This document shows, piece by piece, positions 1 through 8,449 of a DNA stretch of 64,000 bases (the first letter of the stretch is position 1; each line of letters begins with the position of its first letter). The translations under genes were made by a program, and so were the position numbers. This stretch comes from Candidatus Thiodiazotropha sp. CDECU1. Lineage in GTDB: Bacteria > Pseudomonadota > Gammaproteobacteria > Chromatiales > Chromatiaceae. Where the stretch lies: the NCBI RefSeq assembly GCF_963455295.1, contig NZ_OY734020.1, positions 1,674,001 through 1,738,000 on the forward strand, read 5' to 3'. Below the pieces are notes generated by a model. The model ran no database searches, was not told the origin of the DNA, and saw only the letters and a list, made by a program, of their open reading frames with translations.

Positions 1-891
1 CTTCTCCTCGGCGGCGATCTGTTTGATCCGCTCATGATCCACCGCATCCATGGCATAGCGCTTCAACCAGCGAATCGCTACCGGCTCGCCACGCCGGCCG
101 ATGGAACAGGCATCCTCGCAGCGATGGGTACAGACACGACCGCAGACATGGGAGAAGGGGTTGCTTCTATAGATCCAGCGCACGGCCTCTTCAGGCTTCC
201 CCTGCCAGATCGCACGGATATACTCCGGTGCATCCATATGGGTCGGGCAGGCATCATTACACATGCCGCACTGTACACAGCGCGAGGCCTCGATCACCGC
301 CTGTTGTTCACTGTAGCCATGCACGATCTCATTGAAATTATCGATCCTGGCTGCCGGTTCCATCTCCTGCATCTGCTGCCGATCCAGGTCCAGCATGTCG
401 GAGTCGACACTCTTCTGCCACCCCAGGCCGTAGAATTTACCATGAATGCCGGTCTCGTCCGGCAGAATGAAATAGCTGTCGATCTCCTCCTGGGTACAGG
501 TATGGACATACTCCCGGGAGAGGGATATGGACCCGGTGGGGCAGATATCGACACACAGGGCACACCAGCAACAGCGTCCATAGTCGATGGCAGGACGCAG
601 GTTGCGTATGCCGTTGATCGGATCTTCGGGCAGGTGAGGGACCTTCACCATGGTAATCGCCGCATTGTCGCAGACCTTCTGACAGGAGCTGCAGCCGATA
701 CACTTTTCGTGATCATTGAGGTGAAAACCGCGATAGTTGGCTGCCGCCGGTCTCGGCTCCAGAGGCACGGTGACGGGCTTGCGGGCGAAGAACTGGAGTG
801 CCTTTAACGGCGCCAGGATGGAACCATGATCTCCATGTGCGATTGGAGAATTTTGAATATTGAATTTTGACTTTTGAATTGGCTTTGTCAT
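1..891 (-). CDS. NuoI-like ferredoxin fused to GltD-type Fe-S domain (partial, runs off left edge)
   Basis: The 3' part lies outside the window. Reading leftward from an ATG at 891, two NuoI-type 4Fe-4S motifs come first (CIGCSSCQKVC at about residue 67, then CCWCALCVDICP), followed by CVQCGMCNDACP and the SHVCGRVCTHRCE signature of the Fe-S domain of glutamate synthase small subunit and NfnB-like proteins. A FAD/NAD(P)H domain would be expected beyond the edge. Its place as last gene of the operon suggests it is the soluble electron-input arm, oxidising NAD(P)H or ferredoxin. The first 15 or so codons are made of AATTCAAAA-type repeat sequence, so the true start may be later, although no better in-frame ATG was seen. 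Confidence 0.85.
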   Translation of the reverse strand, partial: MTKPIQKSKFNIQNSPIAHGDHGSILAPLKALQFFARKPVTVPLEPRPAAANYRGFHLNDHEKCIGCSSCQKVCDNAAITMVKVPHLPEDPINGIRNLRPAIDYGRCCWCALCVDICPTGSISLSREYVHTCTQEEIDSYFILPDETGIHGKFYGLGWQKSVDSDMLDLDRQQMQEMEPAARIDNFNEIVHGYSEQQAVIEASRCVQCGMCNDACPTHMDAPEYIRAIWQGKPEEAVRWIYRSNPFSHVCGRVCTHRCEDACSIGRRGEPVAIRWLKRYAMDAVDHERIKQIAAEEK

Positions 892-945
892 CGTCTAAGT
901 ATCTTGACTCGTTGTGACAACGGATGCTATCCGTTGGATAGGCTC

Positions 946-1004
946 CGGTGCGGCAAGCCGCACCCTACCGACGATTGTGATGTAGGGTGCGGCTTGCCGC
1001 ACCG
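946..1004. repeat. REP pair (BIME-like), copy 1
   Basis: Two perfect hairpins, GGTGCGGCAAGCCGCACC at 947-964 and GGTGCGGCTTGCCGCACC at 986-1003, face each other, each with a GTAG tetranucleotide at its inner foot. Head-to-head REPs with a GTAG foot are the classic BIME arrangement. It sits between the large-subunit gene and the Fe-S gene. The same pair recurs at 63,920-63,978. Confidence 0.85.
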
Positions 1005-1021
1005 TTCAGGAACTGAGCTGT

Positions 1022-2164
1022 TCATCGGTCCACCTCGGGAGGACAGGCATCTAGCGAAAACATGGTCTGTGCAATATCCTCGATACGCGACCCCACCGAT
1101 AGTTTTTCCAGGACCTGTACCGCATGCATCGACGAGGGCCCCCGCACGTGTACCCGGTAGGGTTTGGGACCACCGTCCGAGACCACGTAGTAACAGAGTT
1201 CGCCCTTGGATGACTCGACCCGGGTGTAGACCTCTCCAGCCGGTACATTCCAGGCCAGCGGGTTGGGTATGGGGGCGCGAATCGGACCATGGATATCGGG
1301 AAGCGCTTCTACTACCTGACGTACTATGCGGATGCTCTGCATCAATTCATGACGCCGTACCAGGGTGCGGGCCCAGGCATCGCCGCTCTCTTCGGTGGGT
1401 ATATCGAAATCCAGTTGATCGTAGATCAGGTAGGGATCGTCCCGGCGGACGTCGAACTCGAGACCGGTGGCGCGCAGGTTCGGTCCGGTTACACCCCATG
1501 CGAGGGCCTGCTCCTGGCTCAATACGCCGACGCCCTTGGCGCGCTTGACGAAGACCTGGTTCTTGAAGAAGAGGTCGTCGTAGTCGGGGAGACGGGACTC
1601 GATATAGTCGAGGGTTTCACTCACACGTTGCAGAAAGCCGGGTGGCAGTTCCCGCCGCACTCCGCCGGGGATGTTGTAGATACTGTAGACACGGCCCCCG
1701 GTGAACTCCTCGAACAAATCCAGGACCAGATCCCGATCCGCAACCCCCCAATACATGGTGCTGTACATGCCGGTGGTGGCGGCATGTCCACCGAAGGTAA
1801 AAAGATGGGCGGCAATACGCGACAGCTCCAATTGCATAACCCGGATCCAGGTAGCCCGTTGTGGGACATGCAGGCCGCACAGCTGTTCTACCGCCATGGA
1901 GTAGCAGAGCTCCATGGGGGATGGGTCGGGTACGCAGATACGCGGCACCAGGGCGATGTTCTGAATCCACAGGCGCTGTTCCATCAACTTTTCGAAACCC
2001 CGATGCAGATAGCCACCATCGGCCTTGGCTTCCAGCACCACATCACCGTGCAGCTTCACCTTCAAGGCATAGTTGCCCTCGATGCCGGGATGGTTAGGGC
2101 CAAAGTTGAGCTCGAATTCGTTGCTCGGCGGCTGGCGTTGGGCTTCGTAGTTCTCAGGTCTCAT
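1022..2164 (-). CDS. NuoD/MbhL-like large subunit lacking the full NiFe ligand set
   Basis: This 380-residue protein belongs to the complex I 49-kDa / group 4 hydrogenase large-subunit family (N-terminal FGPNHPG, GGYLHRGFEKL, HLFTFG, C-terminal EVDR). In NiFe enzymes the site is held by RICGIC near the N-terminus and DPCxxC at the C-terminus. Here the matching stretches read RICVPD and DACPPE: the first cysteine of each pair is kept and the second is replaced by an acidic residue. This fits Ehr/Mbx-type complexes, not a hydrogenase and not ordinary NuoD, which lacks these cysteines. It probably forms the quinone-like or substrate cavity next to the cluster of the NuoB-like subunit. Confidence 0.9.
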   Translation of the reverse strand: MRPENYEAQRQPPSNEFELNFGPNHPGIEGNYALKVKLHGDVVLEAKADGGYLHRGFEKLMEQRLWIQNIALVPRICVPDPSPMELCYSMAVEQLCGLHVPQRATWIRVMQLELSRIAAHLFTFGGHAATTGMYSTMYWGVADRDLVLDLFEEFTGGRVYSIYNIPGGVRRELPPGFLQRVSETLDYIESRLPDYDDLFFKNQVFVKRAKGVGVLSQEQALAWGVTGPNLRATGLEFDVRRDDPYLIYDQLDFDIPTEESGDAWARTLVRRHELMQSIRIVRQVVEALPDIHGPIRAPIPNPLAWNVPAGEVYTRVESSKGELCYYVVSDGGPKPYRVHVRGPSSMHAVQVLEKLSVGSRIEDIAQTMFSLDACPPEVDR

Positions 2165-2189
2165 TTGTACTCGCTGTGCTCGTAAGTTT

Positions 2190-2270
2190 TGAGTTTTTAG
2201 TTATGAGTTTTGAGTTGTCGGTGTTCGCTACGCTCACGCTCTTCAAACTAAAAACTCACAACTTTTATGA
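2190..2270. repeat. AT-rich inverted repeat, related to 3571-3692
   Basis: A gap inside the operon carries AGTTTTGAGTTTTTAGTT on the left and AAACTAAAAACTCA on the right around a TGTTCGCTACGCTCACGC core. About 34 bases at 2206-2239 reappear in reverse complement at 3637-3670 with about two mismatches. It could form a hairpin in the polycistronic mRNA between the NuoC-like and NuoD-like genes. Confidence 0.7.
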
Positions 2271-2840
2271 CTATTTTTTCTTCTGACTAAACCGCTGCTC
2301 CTCCGGCGGAATAATCACTCCCCCTCCTTCGGCCACCAGCTCCTGCAGCCACTCCGGATTGTAGTTCTGCCAGCTCAGGTGTTCGTTGATGTAGGCTTCG
2401 CTGTCGAACTCCTTGCGCATTGGTGGCGGACCGTCCCACTCGGTGAGGATGAATTTCTCCATATTCGGGCTGCCTTCGAAGTGGATGCCGTACATCTCAT
2501 GGATATCGCGTTCGAAAAAGGCGGCAGGCTGATAGAGGTCGTAGACCGACAGATAGACTCCTGGCTCACGGGAAATACGTATGTGGGCGGAGACCAGGGA
2601 GTGGCTCTCGTAGGACCAGACATGGTAGACCAGCTCGAACTCGTCATCATCGATCCAGTCGACACAACTGATGGCGGAGAGGTGAATATAACCGGCACGT
2701 CCCTGCAGCAGTTCCAGCAGGGCGGGCAGGGCATCGGCGGGCACATCCACGCGCACCCGGCGGCTGCTCTTACGGCGTACCACTATACCCTCGATCTCCT
2801 CCAGCAGATCATCCAGCCAGTGGGCGATTTGCTTACTCAT
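2271..2840 (-). CDS. NuoC/MbhK-like 30-kDa subunit
   Basis: 189 residues related to the complex I 30-kDa subunit (NuoC). It shows the family motif FERDIHEMYGIHFEGSPN near residue 110 and the following TEWDGPPPMRKEF segment. This subunit binds no cofactor and bridges the large subunit to the NuoB-like one. Its start overlaps the upstream NuoB-like gene by 4 bases, which implies translational coupling. It is separate from the NuoD-like gene, not fused as in enteric bacteria. Confidence 0.92.
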   Translation of the reverse strand: MSKQIAHWLDDLLEEIEGIVVRRKSSRRVRVDVPADALPALLELLQGRAGYIHLSAISCVDWIDDDEFELVYHVWSYESHSLVSAHIRISREPGVYLSVYDLYQPAAFFERDIHEMYGIHFEGSPNMEKFILTEWDGPPPMRKEFDSEAYINEHLSWQNYNPEWLQELVAEGGGVIIPPEEQRFSQKKK

Positions 2841-3550
2841 TTGACAGGCTCCTTCAGGTCATGACCCAGGCGCATATCCAGTGCCTCCAAGGGCTTTTGG
2901 TGCTGCTCCAGCAGGCGGGTGTGTTCACCCAGGGTGCCTTCGCTCAACAGGTCGTAGTGTTTCGCTTCGGTGATGATATCGGTAGGGGTCTGCCAATCCT
3001 CGCCAAACAGTTTCTGTTGGTTGCCGAGGTAGTAGTCGTAGTTGCGGAAGTAGTCCTCCCAGCTGTTCGCCTCACCGGAGTGGATTCGATCCATCAGTTG
3101 CTGCAGGCCGGTGATGACCGCTTCTGGTCTCGGCATACAACCGGCGATATAGAGATCCACCGGCATATATTCGTCGAGTTTTTTCGCCGTGGCGTAGCTC
3201 TGCCAATACATGCCGCCGTTGACGGTGCAGGAACAGATGCCGATAACATATTTGGGTGAGCCCATCTGTTCATAGGTCAGGATCACCCGCTTCAGGGTCT
3301 TGATCGAGACATAACCGGTTATCAACAGGATGTCGGCCTGGCGGGGCGAGACCATGGGTTGAATACCCAGGCGTTCCATGTCGAAACGCGAGGTCATGGC
3401 AGGTGGCAGTTCAATGGCGCCACAACCGGTACAGTAGTGCAGGATGAACAGGGAACGGGAGCGGCAGAAGCGGACGAGGTCGTCGAAAACCCGGGATAGC
3501 GGGTTTCCCTTCTTCGCTTCGATAACCGGAATCTTGCTTATTGATGTCAT
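2837..3550 (-). CDS. NuoB/MbhJ-like small subunit with one 4Fe-4S cluster
   Basis: 237 residues of the NuoB / group 4 hydrogenase small-subunit family. The cluster ligands are visible: CTGCGAIELP near residue 40, GICSCTVNGG near residue 105 and GCMPRPE near residue 138. CTGCGAIELP resembles hydrogenase-type small subunits more than the adjacent-cysteine CC of true NuoB. It would hold the proximal cluster that passes electrons to the site in the NuoD-like subunit. It is separated from the NuoH-like gene by a 177-base gap filled with a repeat. Confidence 0.92.
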   Translation of the reverse strand: MTSISKIPVIEAKKGNPLSRVFDDLVRFCRSRSLFILHYCTGCGAIELPPAMTSRFDMERLGIQPMVSPRQADILLITGYVSIKTLKRVILTYEQMGSPKYVIGICSCTVNGGMYWQSYATAKKLDEYMPVDLYIAGCMPRPEAVITGLQQLMDRIHSGEANSWEDYFRNYDYYLGNQQKLFGEDWQTPTDIITEAKHYDLLSEGTLGEHTRLLEQHQKPLEALDMRLGHDLKEPVK

Positions 3551-3570
3551 CGTACATATCCAAGGTTTGG

Positions 3571-3692
3571 GGTGCGAGTTTTTAGTTTTGAGTTTTTAGT
3601 TAATGAGTGCGCGATGCGCACGTTTATATTTAAAGGCGTGAGCGGAGCGAACACCAACAACTCAAAACTAAGAACTTAAAACTCAAAACTCT
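3571..3692. repeat. AT-rich inverted repeat element inside the operon
   Basis: The ends are AGTTTTTAGTTTTGAG on the left and CTCAAAACT-type runs on the right, with an inner GTGCGCGATGCGCAC palindrome and a GCGTGAGCGGAGCGAACACC core shared in reverse orientation with 2206-2239. The element occupies the gap between the NuoH-like and NuoB-like genes. It carries no ORF. Confidence 0.7.
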
Positions 3693-3727
3693 TTAGCAAA
3701 TGCTCATCTCAAACTTTATGTTAAGTC

Positions 3728-4624
3728 TCAAATAACAAACGCAATGCCAATCAGCCCCAACATCACCGGCCACTTCCACATCAGTCGCAGCAGATCCTCG
3801 GTGCGGTAGCGGGGGAACAGATAGGCGATGCTGACCGGGATCGCCAGTACCAGGAAACTCTTCAACAGAAAATCGAACCAGGTGGTGCCGCCACCGAGAA
3901 ACAGGCTGACGTAGAGCACGGAGGTGGTGTAGAGCTGAAAACACTGCATCACGAACAGGCCGCCGAGATACTTGCCCCCCATTTCCACCATCGGACCGGT
4001 GGCGATCTCTGCCGGAGCGATGTAGATCTCAAAGGGCTGCTTGCCCAGTGAGGCATGCATGGCTATCAGACCCGCAATGGCCAGCAGGGGCATCTGCACC
4101 GCACCCCAGGTTTCGAAGCCGCCGGCCTGCTGGGTGGCGATGATGTCGATAAGATTTGTCGTGCCTGCGGCGTAGGCGACACCAAAGATGACGATCACCA
4201 GCGGGATGTCGTAGGCCAGCATCGCGGTCAACGCCCGGGCGATGCCGATGGAGCCGTTGGGATTGGCGCATTGTCCCACCCCCAATGCCAGTCCCAGCGA
4301 GGGGATCATCATCAGGTAGAGGAGGGTGATGATGCCGCCCTTTTCAGCAATGCCGTTCATACCGGGTACCGGGAGCAGGGTCTCGGCGGCGATATAGCCC
4401 CCCATCGCCATGACGATACCGATGTCATGGATCAGACCATGGGAGACCTGGGTCTTTTTACTGTGGAGTTTGACGATGTCATACAGGGGTTGGAAGAAGG
4501 GGGGGCCGATGCGCCGCTGCAGCTTGGCGGCGATGCGCCGCATCATCAACACCATCATCATGCCGACGATAAAGGCAACCAGGGGCATCAGGGTCAGTTC
4601 AATGAGCAGTTCCACGGGAGACAT
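3728..4624 (-). CDS. NuoH/MbhM-like membrane subunit
   Basis: 298 residues and about eight hydrophobic segments. The family signatures are RRIAAKLQRRIGPPFFQPLYD in the first cytoplasmic loop and KQPFEIYIAPAEIATGP in the central loop, where NuoH has EGESELV-type acidic residues. This is the membrane anchor that connects the Fe-S arm to the ion-pumping subunits. It overlaps the upstream antiporter-like gene by a single base (TGATG type). It is shorter than bacterial NuoH (about 325 residues), as is usual for the hydrogenase-related forms. Confidence 0.92.
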   Translation of the reverse strand: MSPVELLIELTLMPLVAFIVGMMMVLMMRRIAAKLQRRIGPPFFQPLYDIVKLHSKKTQVSHGLIHDIGIVMAMGGYIAAETLLPVPGMNGIAEKGGIITLLYLMMIPSLGLALGVGQCANPNGSIGIARALTAMLAYDIPLVIVIFGVAYAAGTTNLIDIIATQQAGGFETWGAVQMPLLAIAGLIAMHASLGKQPFEIYIAPAEIATGPMVEMGGKYLGGLFVMQCFQLYTTSVLYVSLFLGGGTTWFDFLLKSFLVLAIPVSIAYLFPRYRTEDLLRLMWKWPVMLGLIGIAFVI

Positions 4625-6501
4625 CAGATCACCACCCAGGCGATTAGGAAGAGCGCCGTACTCAGGAGATAAAACTCTGCGTTTGCACGTCGGTAGAGAC
4701 CTTGCATACCCAGGGAGAGAAATTCAATCATCGAGGTGATGCCCCGTTCCACCCAGAGGAAGCTGCCCCGGTACCAACCGCCGATGAGATGCATCAGGCC
4801 GGCATAGAAATTATCGCTGTATTGATAACGCACATCCGCGGAGAGAAAGTGGCCACCGGCATAGTTGTCCAGTTGGTGTACGCGTTTGCTGCGGCCGGCG
4901 GAGTAGAAGATGACGGCGCCGATACCAAACCCGGCAAACAGCACGCCGATCACCCAGATCATGTCCAGGGAGCCGCTGTTCGATTCCACGCCACCCAGGG
5001 TGTAGTCCGGCACCGGCAGACCGACTGTCTGCAATACCGTTGCTATCCATTCAAGGGGTATGCCCGGCATCAGACCAGTAATGAATATGATGGCGCTGAG
5101 AATCAGCATCGGGATCATCATGCTCCATGGGGCCTCGGTGACATGCTCATGTTCCATTCTCAGTTGGCCCAGGAAGATATTGTGAATCAATTTATAGACG
5201 GAGAGGATGGTGCCCAAAGTGCCGATGACCGCTGCCAGAAAGAGCAGAGGCATGCCCTGATTCAGGAGTGAGCGATAGACCAGCCATTTGGAGACGAAAC
5301 CGTTCATTGGCGGCAGTCCCGCCAGGCCGATGATGCCTATCAACAGGACCATGAACGAGAGTGGCATGCGCACCACGAGACCGCCGAGCTTATTCAGATC
5401 CGACGTGCCGGTCCGATAGATCACTGCGGTCACCGCCATGAATAGGGCGGCCTGATAGGTGGCGTGGTTGAACACATGCAGCAGACCGCCGGCACCACCC
5501 ATGGCATCCGCCACAACTATACCCAGCAACATGTAACCGCCCTGTCCAATGCCGTGCCAGGCCAGCAGGTGGCGGGCGTCGTTCTGTTTCATGGCGGTAA
5601 AGGTGGGGAGGATGATGGTCAACACTGCGAGCCATGCCAGCAGGTCACGTGCATCGATCAGGGTAAAGGGTACTTTCAGGTTATCGATGTTGACGATGCC
5701 AAACAGTTTTACCAGCACCAGAAGGATGGCGAACAGTCCCATGCGGGACGAGATCGCGCCAAGGAAGGCGCTGCCAGGTCCAGGTGTCTCGGCATAGGCG
5801 GGTGCCTGCCATAGGTGAAAGGGCAAGAGTCCCATCTTGATGCCAAAACCACCGCCAAACAGGATCACCAATAACCACAGCTTGGTGGTGCTGATCTGTT
5901 CGACGGCGGCGATTATGGCTTCCAGCTGCAGCGAGCCGGACGCGCTATAGACCAGGGCTATACCACCGAAGATCGCCATGCCACCAGCCATGGCGTAGGT
6001 GATATAACGCATCGCCGCCTTGGTGGCGACGCCACCGGCCAGGGCCATCAGTAGAAAGCCGGCCCAGCTGACCAGCTCCCAACCGATAAACAGGGAGAGC
6101 AGGTCGCCGCTGGCGAGCAGGATCAGCATGCTGAAGACATTCAATGCCATGGCGGTGTGGAAGAGCCAGATGTTACCGCCCTGTCTGATATAGTCGCGCT
6201 CCCAGGCGCCGCAGGAGAACCAACTGCTGAGCAGGGCGGAACCGATGGTGATCAGGGCGAAGAACCAGCTTAGTGCATCGAAACGCCAACTTAGGGTCTG
6301 ACCCATGACCTGGAAGGAGAGGGAGGAGGCAATGGTGCCACCTTCATAGCCAAGCGCGGCCATCTTTATCAGTGCCAGCAACTGGCCAGCATAAAGAATA
6401 GTGACCATCCAGCCGGCTGCAAGGCCGCGGCCGATGAACAGAGCCACTAAAAGTGTGGCGCCGGAGAAGAGCAGCAGTTCGTCCAAAAGGGTCAGGATCA
6501 T
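4624..6501 (-). CDS. NuoL/NuoM-type proton-conducting transporter subunit
   Basis: 625 residues with the proton_antipo_M core. Visible features are the helix-5 glutamate in LFIGWELVSWAGF, the helix-7 lysine in KMGLLPFHLWQAPAYAETPGPGS and many hydrophobic helices. A C-terminal extension of about 120 residues follows the core. It is the second antiporter-like subunit of the operon, next to the MrpD-like one, as in Mbx-type complexes, which couple two such subunits to one redox arm. Its start overlaps the MrpD-like gene by 4 bases. Confidence 0.9.
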   Translation of the reverse strand: MILTLLDELLLFSGATLLVALFIGRGLAAGWMVTILYAGQLLALIKMAALGYEGGTIASSLSFQVMGQTLSWRFDALSWFFALITIGSALLSSWFSCGAWERDYIRQGGNIWLFHTAMALNVFSMLILLASGDLLSLFIGWELVSWAGFLLMALAGGVATKAAMRYITYAMAGGMAIFGGIALVYSASGSLQLEAIIAAVEQISTTKLWLLVILFGGGFGIKMGLLPFHLWQAPAYAETPGPGSAFLGAISSRMGLFAILLVLVKLFGIVNIDNLKVPFTLIDARDLLAWLAVLTIILPTFTAMKQNDARHLLAWHGIGQGGYMLLGIVVADAMGGAGGLLHVFNHATYQAALFMAVTAVIYRTGTSDLNKLGGLVVRMPLSFMVLLIGIIGLAGLPPMNGFVSKWLVYRSLLNQGMPLLFLAAVIGTLGTILSVYKLIHNIFLGQLRMEHEHVTEAPWSMMIPMLILSAIIFITGLMPGIPLEWIATVLQTVGLPVPDYTLGGVESNSGSLDMIWVIGVLFAGFGIGAVIFYSAGRSKRVHQLDNYAGGHFLSADVRYQYSDNFYAGLMHLIGGWYRGSFLWVERGITSMIEFLSLGMQGLYRRANAEFYLLSTALFLIAWVVI

Positions 6502-7973
6502 TGACTGCCTCCGGGGCTAACGGGAGAAACGGTACTGATGTAAAGGTCCACATTCTGCAGCTGCGCGGCCATTGCGGTCAGGCCATCGCCAACGGGTGCT
6601 ATCAGTACTGCGGCAGTAATCAATCCCACCCCAAACAGAGTGGCGGTGGCCAGTGAGAGTCCTTGACTCTTGGGAATCTCCTCCTCGAGGGTTTCAGGGG
6701 GGGCGGACTGGTAGAGTATGGCCGCAACCCGAAACAGATAGCTGGCCTCTATCACAGTCGCCAGAAGAAAAACTGCAAGCCCGATCAGATAGAGGGGCTC
6801 GGTTTGACCAGCCAGTTCGGTGATCAAAGTGAACTTAGCCCAAAATCCCGGCAGTGGCGGCATGCCGACGAGCGAGAGGGAGAAGAGCACGAACAGGGCC
6901 GCCCCCAGCGGCGCTAATTTGGCGCTACCGCGCAGCCGTTTCAACGCGCCTCCCCAATCCTCGGCCAGCATGAACAGTCCCGATTTAATGATCAGGTGGT
7001 GAATCGCCAGTGCCAGGACCGCCACTATCCCTTTGCCATCCGGCAAAGACATGGCGATGAACATCACACCCAGCTGGCCGATGGAGGAGAAGGCAAGCAT
7101 GCGCCGCATCTCCTTGGCGCGCCAAGCCGCCAGTTCACCGCTGACCACACCCAGAATGCCGAGAATCAATATCACCTGTGCCGCTTCTGGTTGATGGAAG
7201 ACCAGTAACAGCAGACGCAGGATGATCAGCAGGGCCAACTTGGATAACAGACCGGCGAGAAATGCCGACAGCCGTGTCGAGGCGGTGGCGTAGATCTCGG
7301 GCACCCAGGTATTGACCGGGAAGAGTTCGGCCTTGACGCCGACACCGATCAATATGCTCAGAAAGGCCGCGAGGCCCATTTTATCGTTCAACTGCTCTGG
7401 CGCGAGCTGGGCCAGATGGGCGAGGTTGAGGGTGCCAGTCTTGCTATAGATGAGTGCGATGCCGAACAGGGTCAGCACCGAGCCGATGCCGCTCAGAATC
7501 AGATAGCGGATGGTTGCCACATAGGCGGCGCTGCTGCCGGATGCGGTGGCCAGGCCGAAGGTGGCAACGGCGGCCAGCTCGTAGAAGACATAGAGATTGA
7601 ACAGGTCGCCTGAGAGTGCGAGTCCGGTGGAAGCAGCCACCAGCAGCAACATCAGGGCTTGGCGTCGTGGGCTGTCCTGGTCGATGGTGAAGGGCCAGAA
7701 GATAAGCCCGAGCAGCTGCACGGCAAAGGCGAAAAGCAGGGCGATGGAGTCCACATATAGATTGATGCCCAGGGGTGGGGCAAATCCACCAATGGCAATG
7801 GAGAAAGGTCCTGTGGAACCATGCAGCCAAATCTCTGCGATGTTCCAACAGCCATAGATCAGGATGGCCGGTCCGCTCCAGAGACCGATCGCCATTGAGC
7901 TGCGCATCAGAATCGGCAGCAGGAAGGCACCGAGCAGGGGCAGGGCAATGGTCAACACCAGATAATCAATCAT
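6498..7973 (-). CDS. MrpD-like antiporter subunit
   Basis: 491 residues of the MrpD/NuoN group. The motif GVKAELFPVNTWVPEIYATAS near residue 217 carries the conserved lysine, and LYVFYELAAVATFGLA carries the helix-5 glutamate. In Mrp antiporters MrpD is one of the two ion-translocating subunits. Together with MrpB/C/E/F/G-like neighbours it forms a full Mrp module, so the complex can be expected to move sodium ions in exchange for protons. The ion itself cannot be read from sequence. Confidence 0.9.
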   Translation of the reverse strand: MIDYLVLTIALPLLGAFLLPILMRSSMAIGLWSGPAILIYGCWNIAEIWLHGSTGPFSIAIGGFAPPLGINLYVDSIALLFAFAVQLLGLIFWPFTIDQDSPRRQALMLLLVAASTGLALSGDLFNLYVFYELAAVATFGLATASGSSAAYVATIRYLILSGIGSVLTLFGIALIYSKTGTLNLAHLAQLAPEQLNDKMGLAAFLSILIGVGVKAELFPVNTWVPEIYATASTRLSAFLAGLLSKLALLIILRLLLLVFHQPEAAQVILILGILGVVSGELAAWRAKEMRRMLAFSSIGQLGVMFIAMSLPDGKGIVAVLALAIHHLIIKSGLFMLAEDWGGALKRLRGSAKLAPLGAALFVLFSLSLVGMPPLPGFWAKFTLITELAGQTEPLYLIGLAVFLLATVIEASYLFRVAAILYQSAPPETLEEEIPKSQGLSLATATLFGVGLITAAVLIAPVGDGLTAMAAQLQNVDLYISTVSPVSPGGSQ

Positions 7974-8449
7974 GATGCATCCCCCCGCAAATCGACCTCA
8001 TCCGCGGGAACAGGTGGTATTGGGCGTTCCCCCAGGGGTGCTTCCTGACTGACGTCCCTTGCGGCACCAAAACTGGCGGCGATCTCCGCATCCATTCGTT
8101 CAACCGCCTGTTTACGGTCCAATGTGGCGTAACGCTGGTGGATGCGGATCAATAGGCTCACGGCGAGGGCCTGGATGCCGACGCCGATGACGATGGCTGT
8201 CAACACCAGGGCCTGGGGCACCGGATCGACCATGGAGTCGGGTTGTGCCAGGGAGGTAAGAATAGGTGCCACTGCATCCCATCGATAACCCGCGAGTACC
8301 AGCATCAGATTGGCGCCGGCCTCTGCAATCACCAGAGCCAGCACCATGCGAAACAGGTGGGAAGAGATGACCACACCGGCCAGGCCGATCACTATCAATC
8401 CGATCGCAGTGGTATAGAGAATCAGTTCCGGAGTGACTGTGGAGATCAT
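7970..8449 (-). CDS. MrpC/NuoK-like subunit
   Basis: 159 residues with three hydrophobic segments covering roughly residues 8-110, followed by a charged tail (HQRYATLDRKQAVERMDAE). The helices resemble NuoK/MrpC, with an acidic residue in the middle helix (LVIAEAGANLML). The polar C-terminal tail is longer than in most MrpC proteins (about 115 residues). Four-base overlaps on both sides place it firmly in the operon. Confidence 0.88.
   Translation of the reverse strand: MISTVTPELILYTTAIGLIVIGLAGVVISSHLFRMVLALVIAEAGANLMLVLAGYRWDAVAPILTSLAQPDSMVDPVPQALVLTAIVIGVGIQALAVSLLIRIHQRYATLDRKQAVERMDAEIAASFGAARDVSQEAPLGERPIPPVPADEVDLRGDAS

Noticed and set aside
34-807. Long open frame on the plus strand at the left edge
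   Set aside because: The opposite strand encodes clear Fe-S motifs over the same bases; this frame has no recognisable domain.
1289-2185. 298-codon plus-strand frame opposite the NuoD-like gene
   Set aside because: It is the reverse of a well-matched NuoD family gene and has no motif.
4055-4672. 205-codon plus-strand frame opposite the NuoH-like gene
   Set aside because: Composition (very rich in His, Asp and Gly) is that of a frame antisense to membrane-protein codons.
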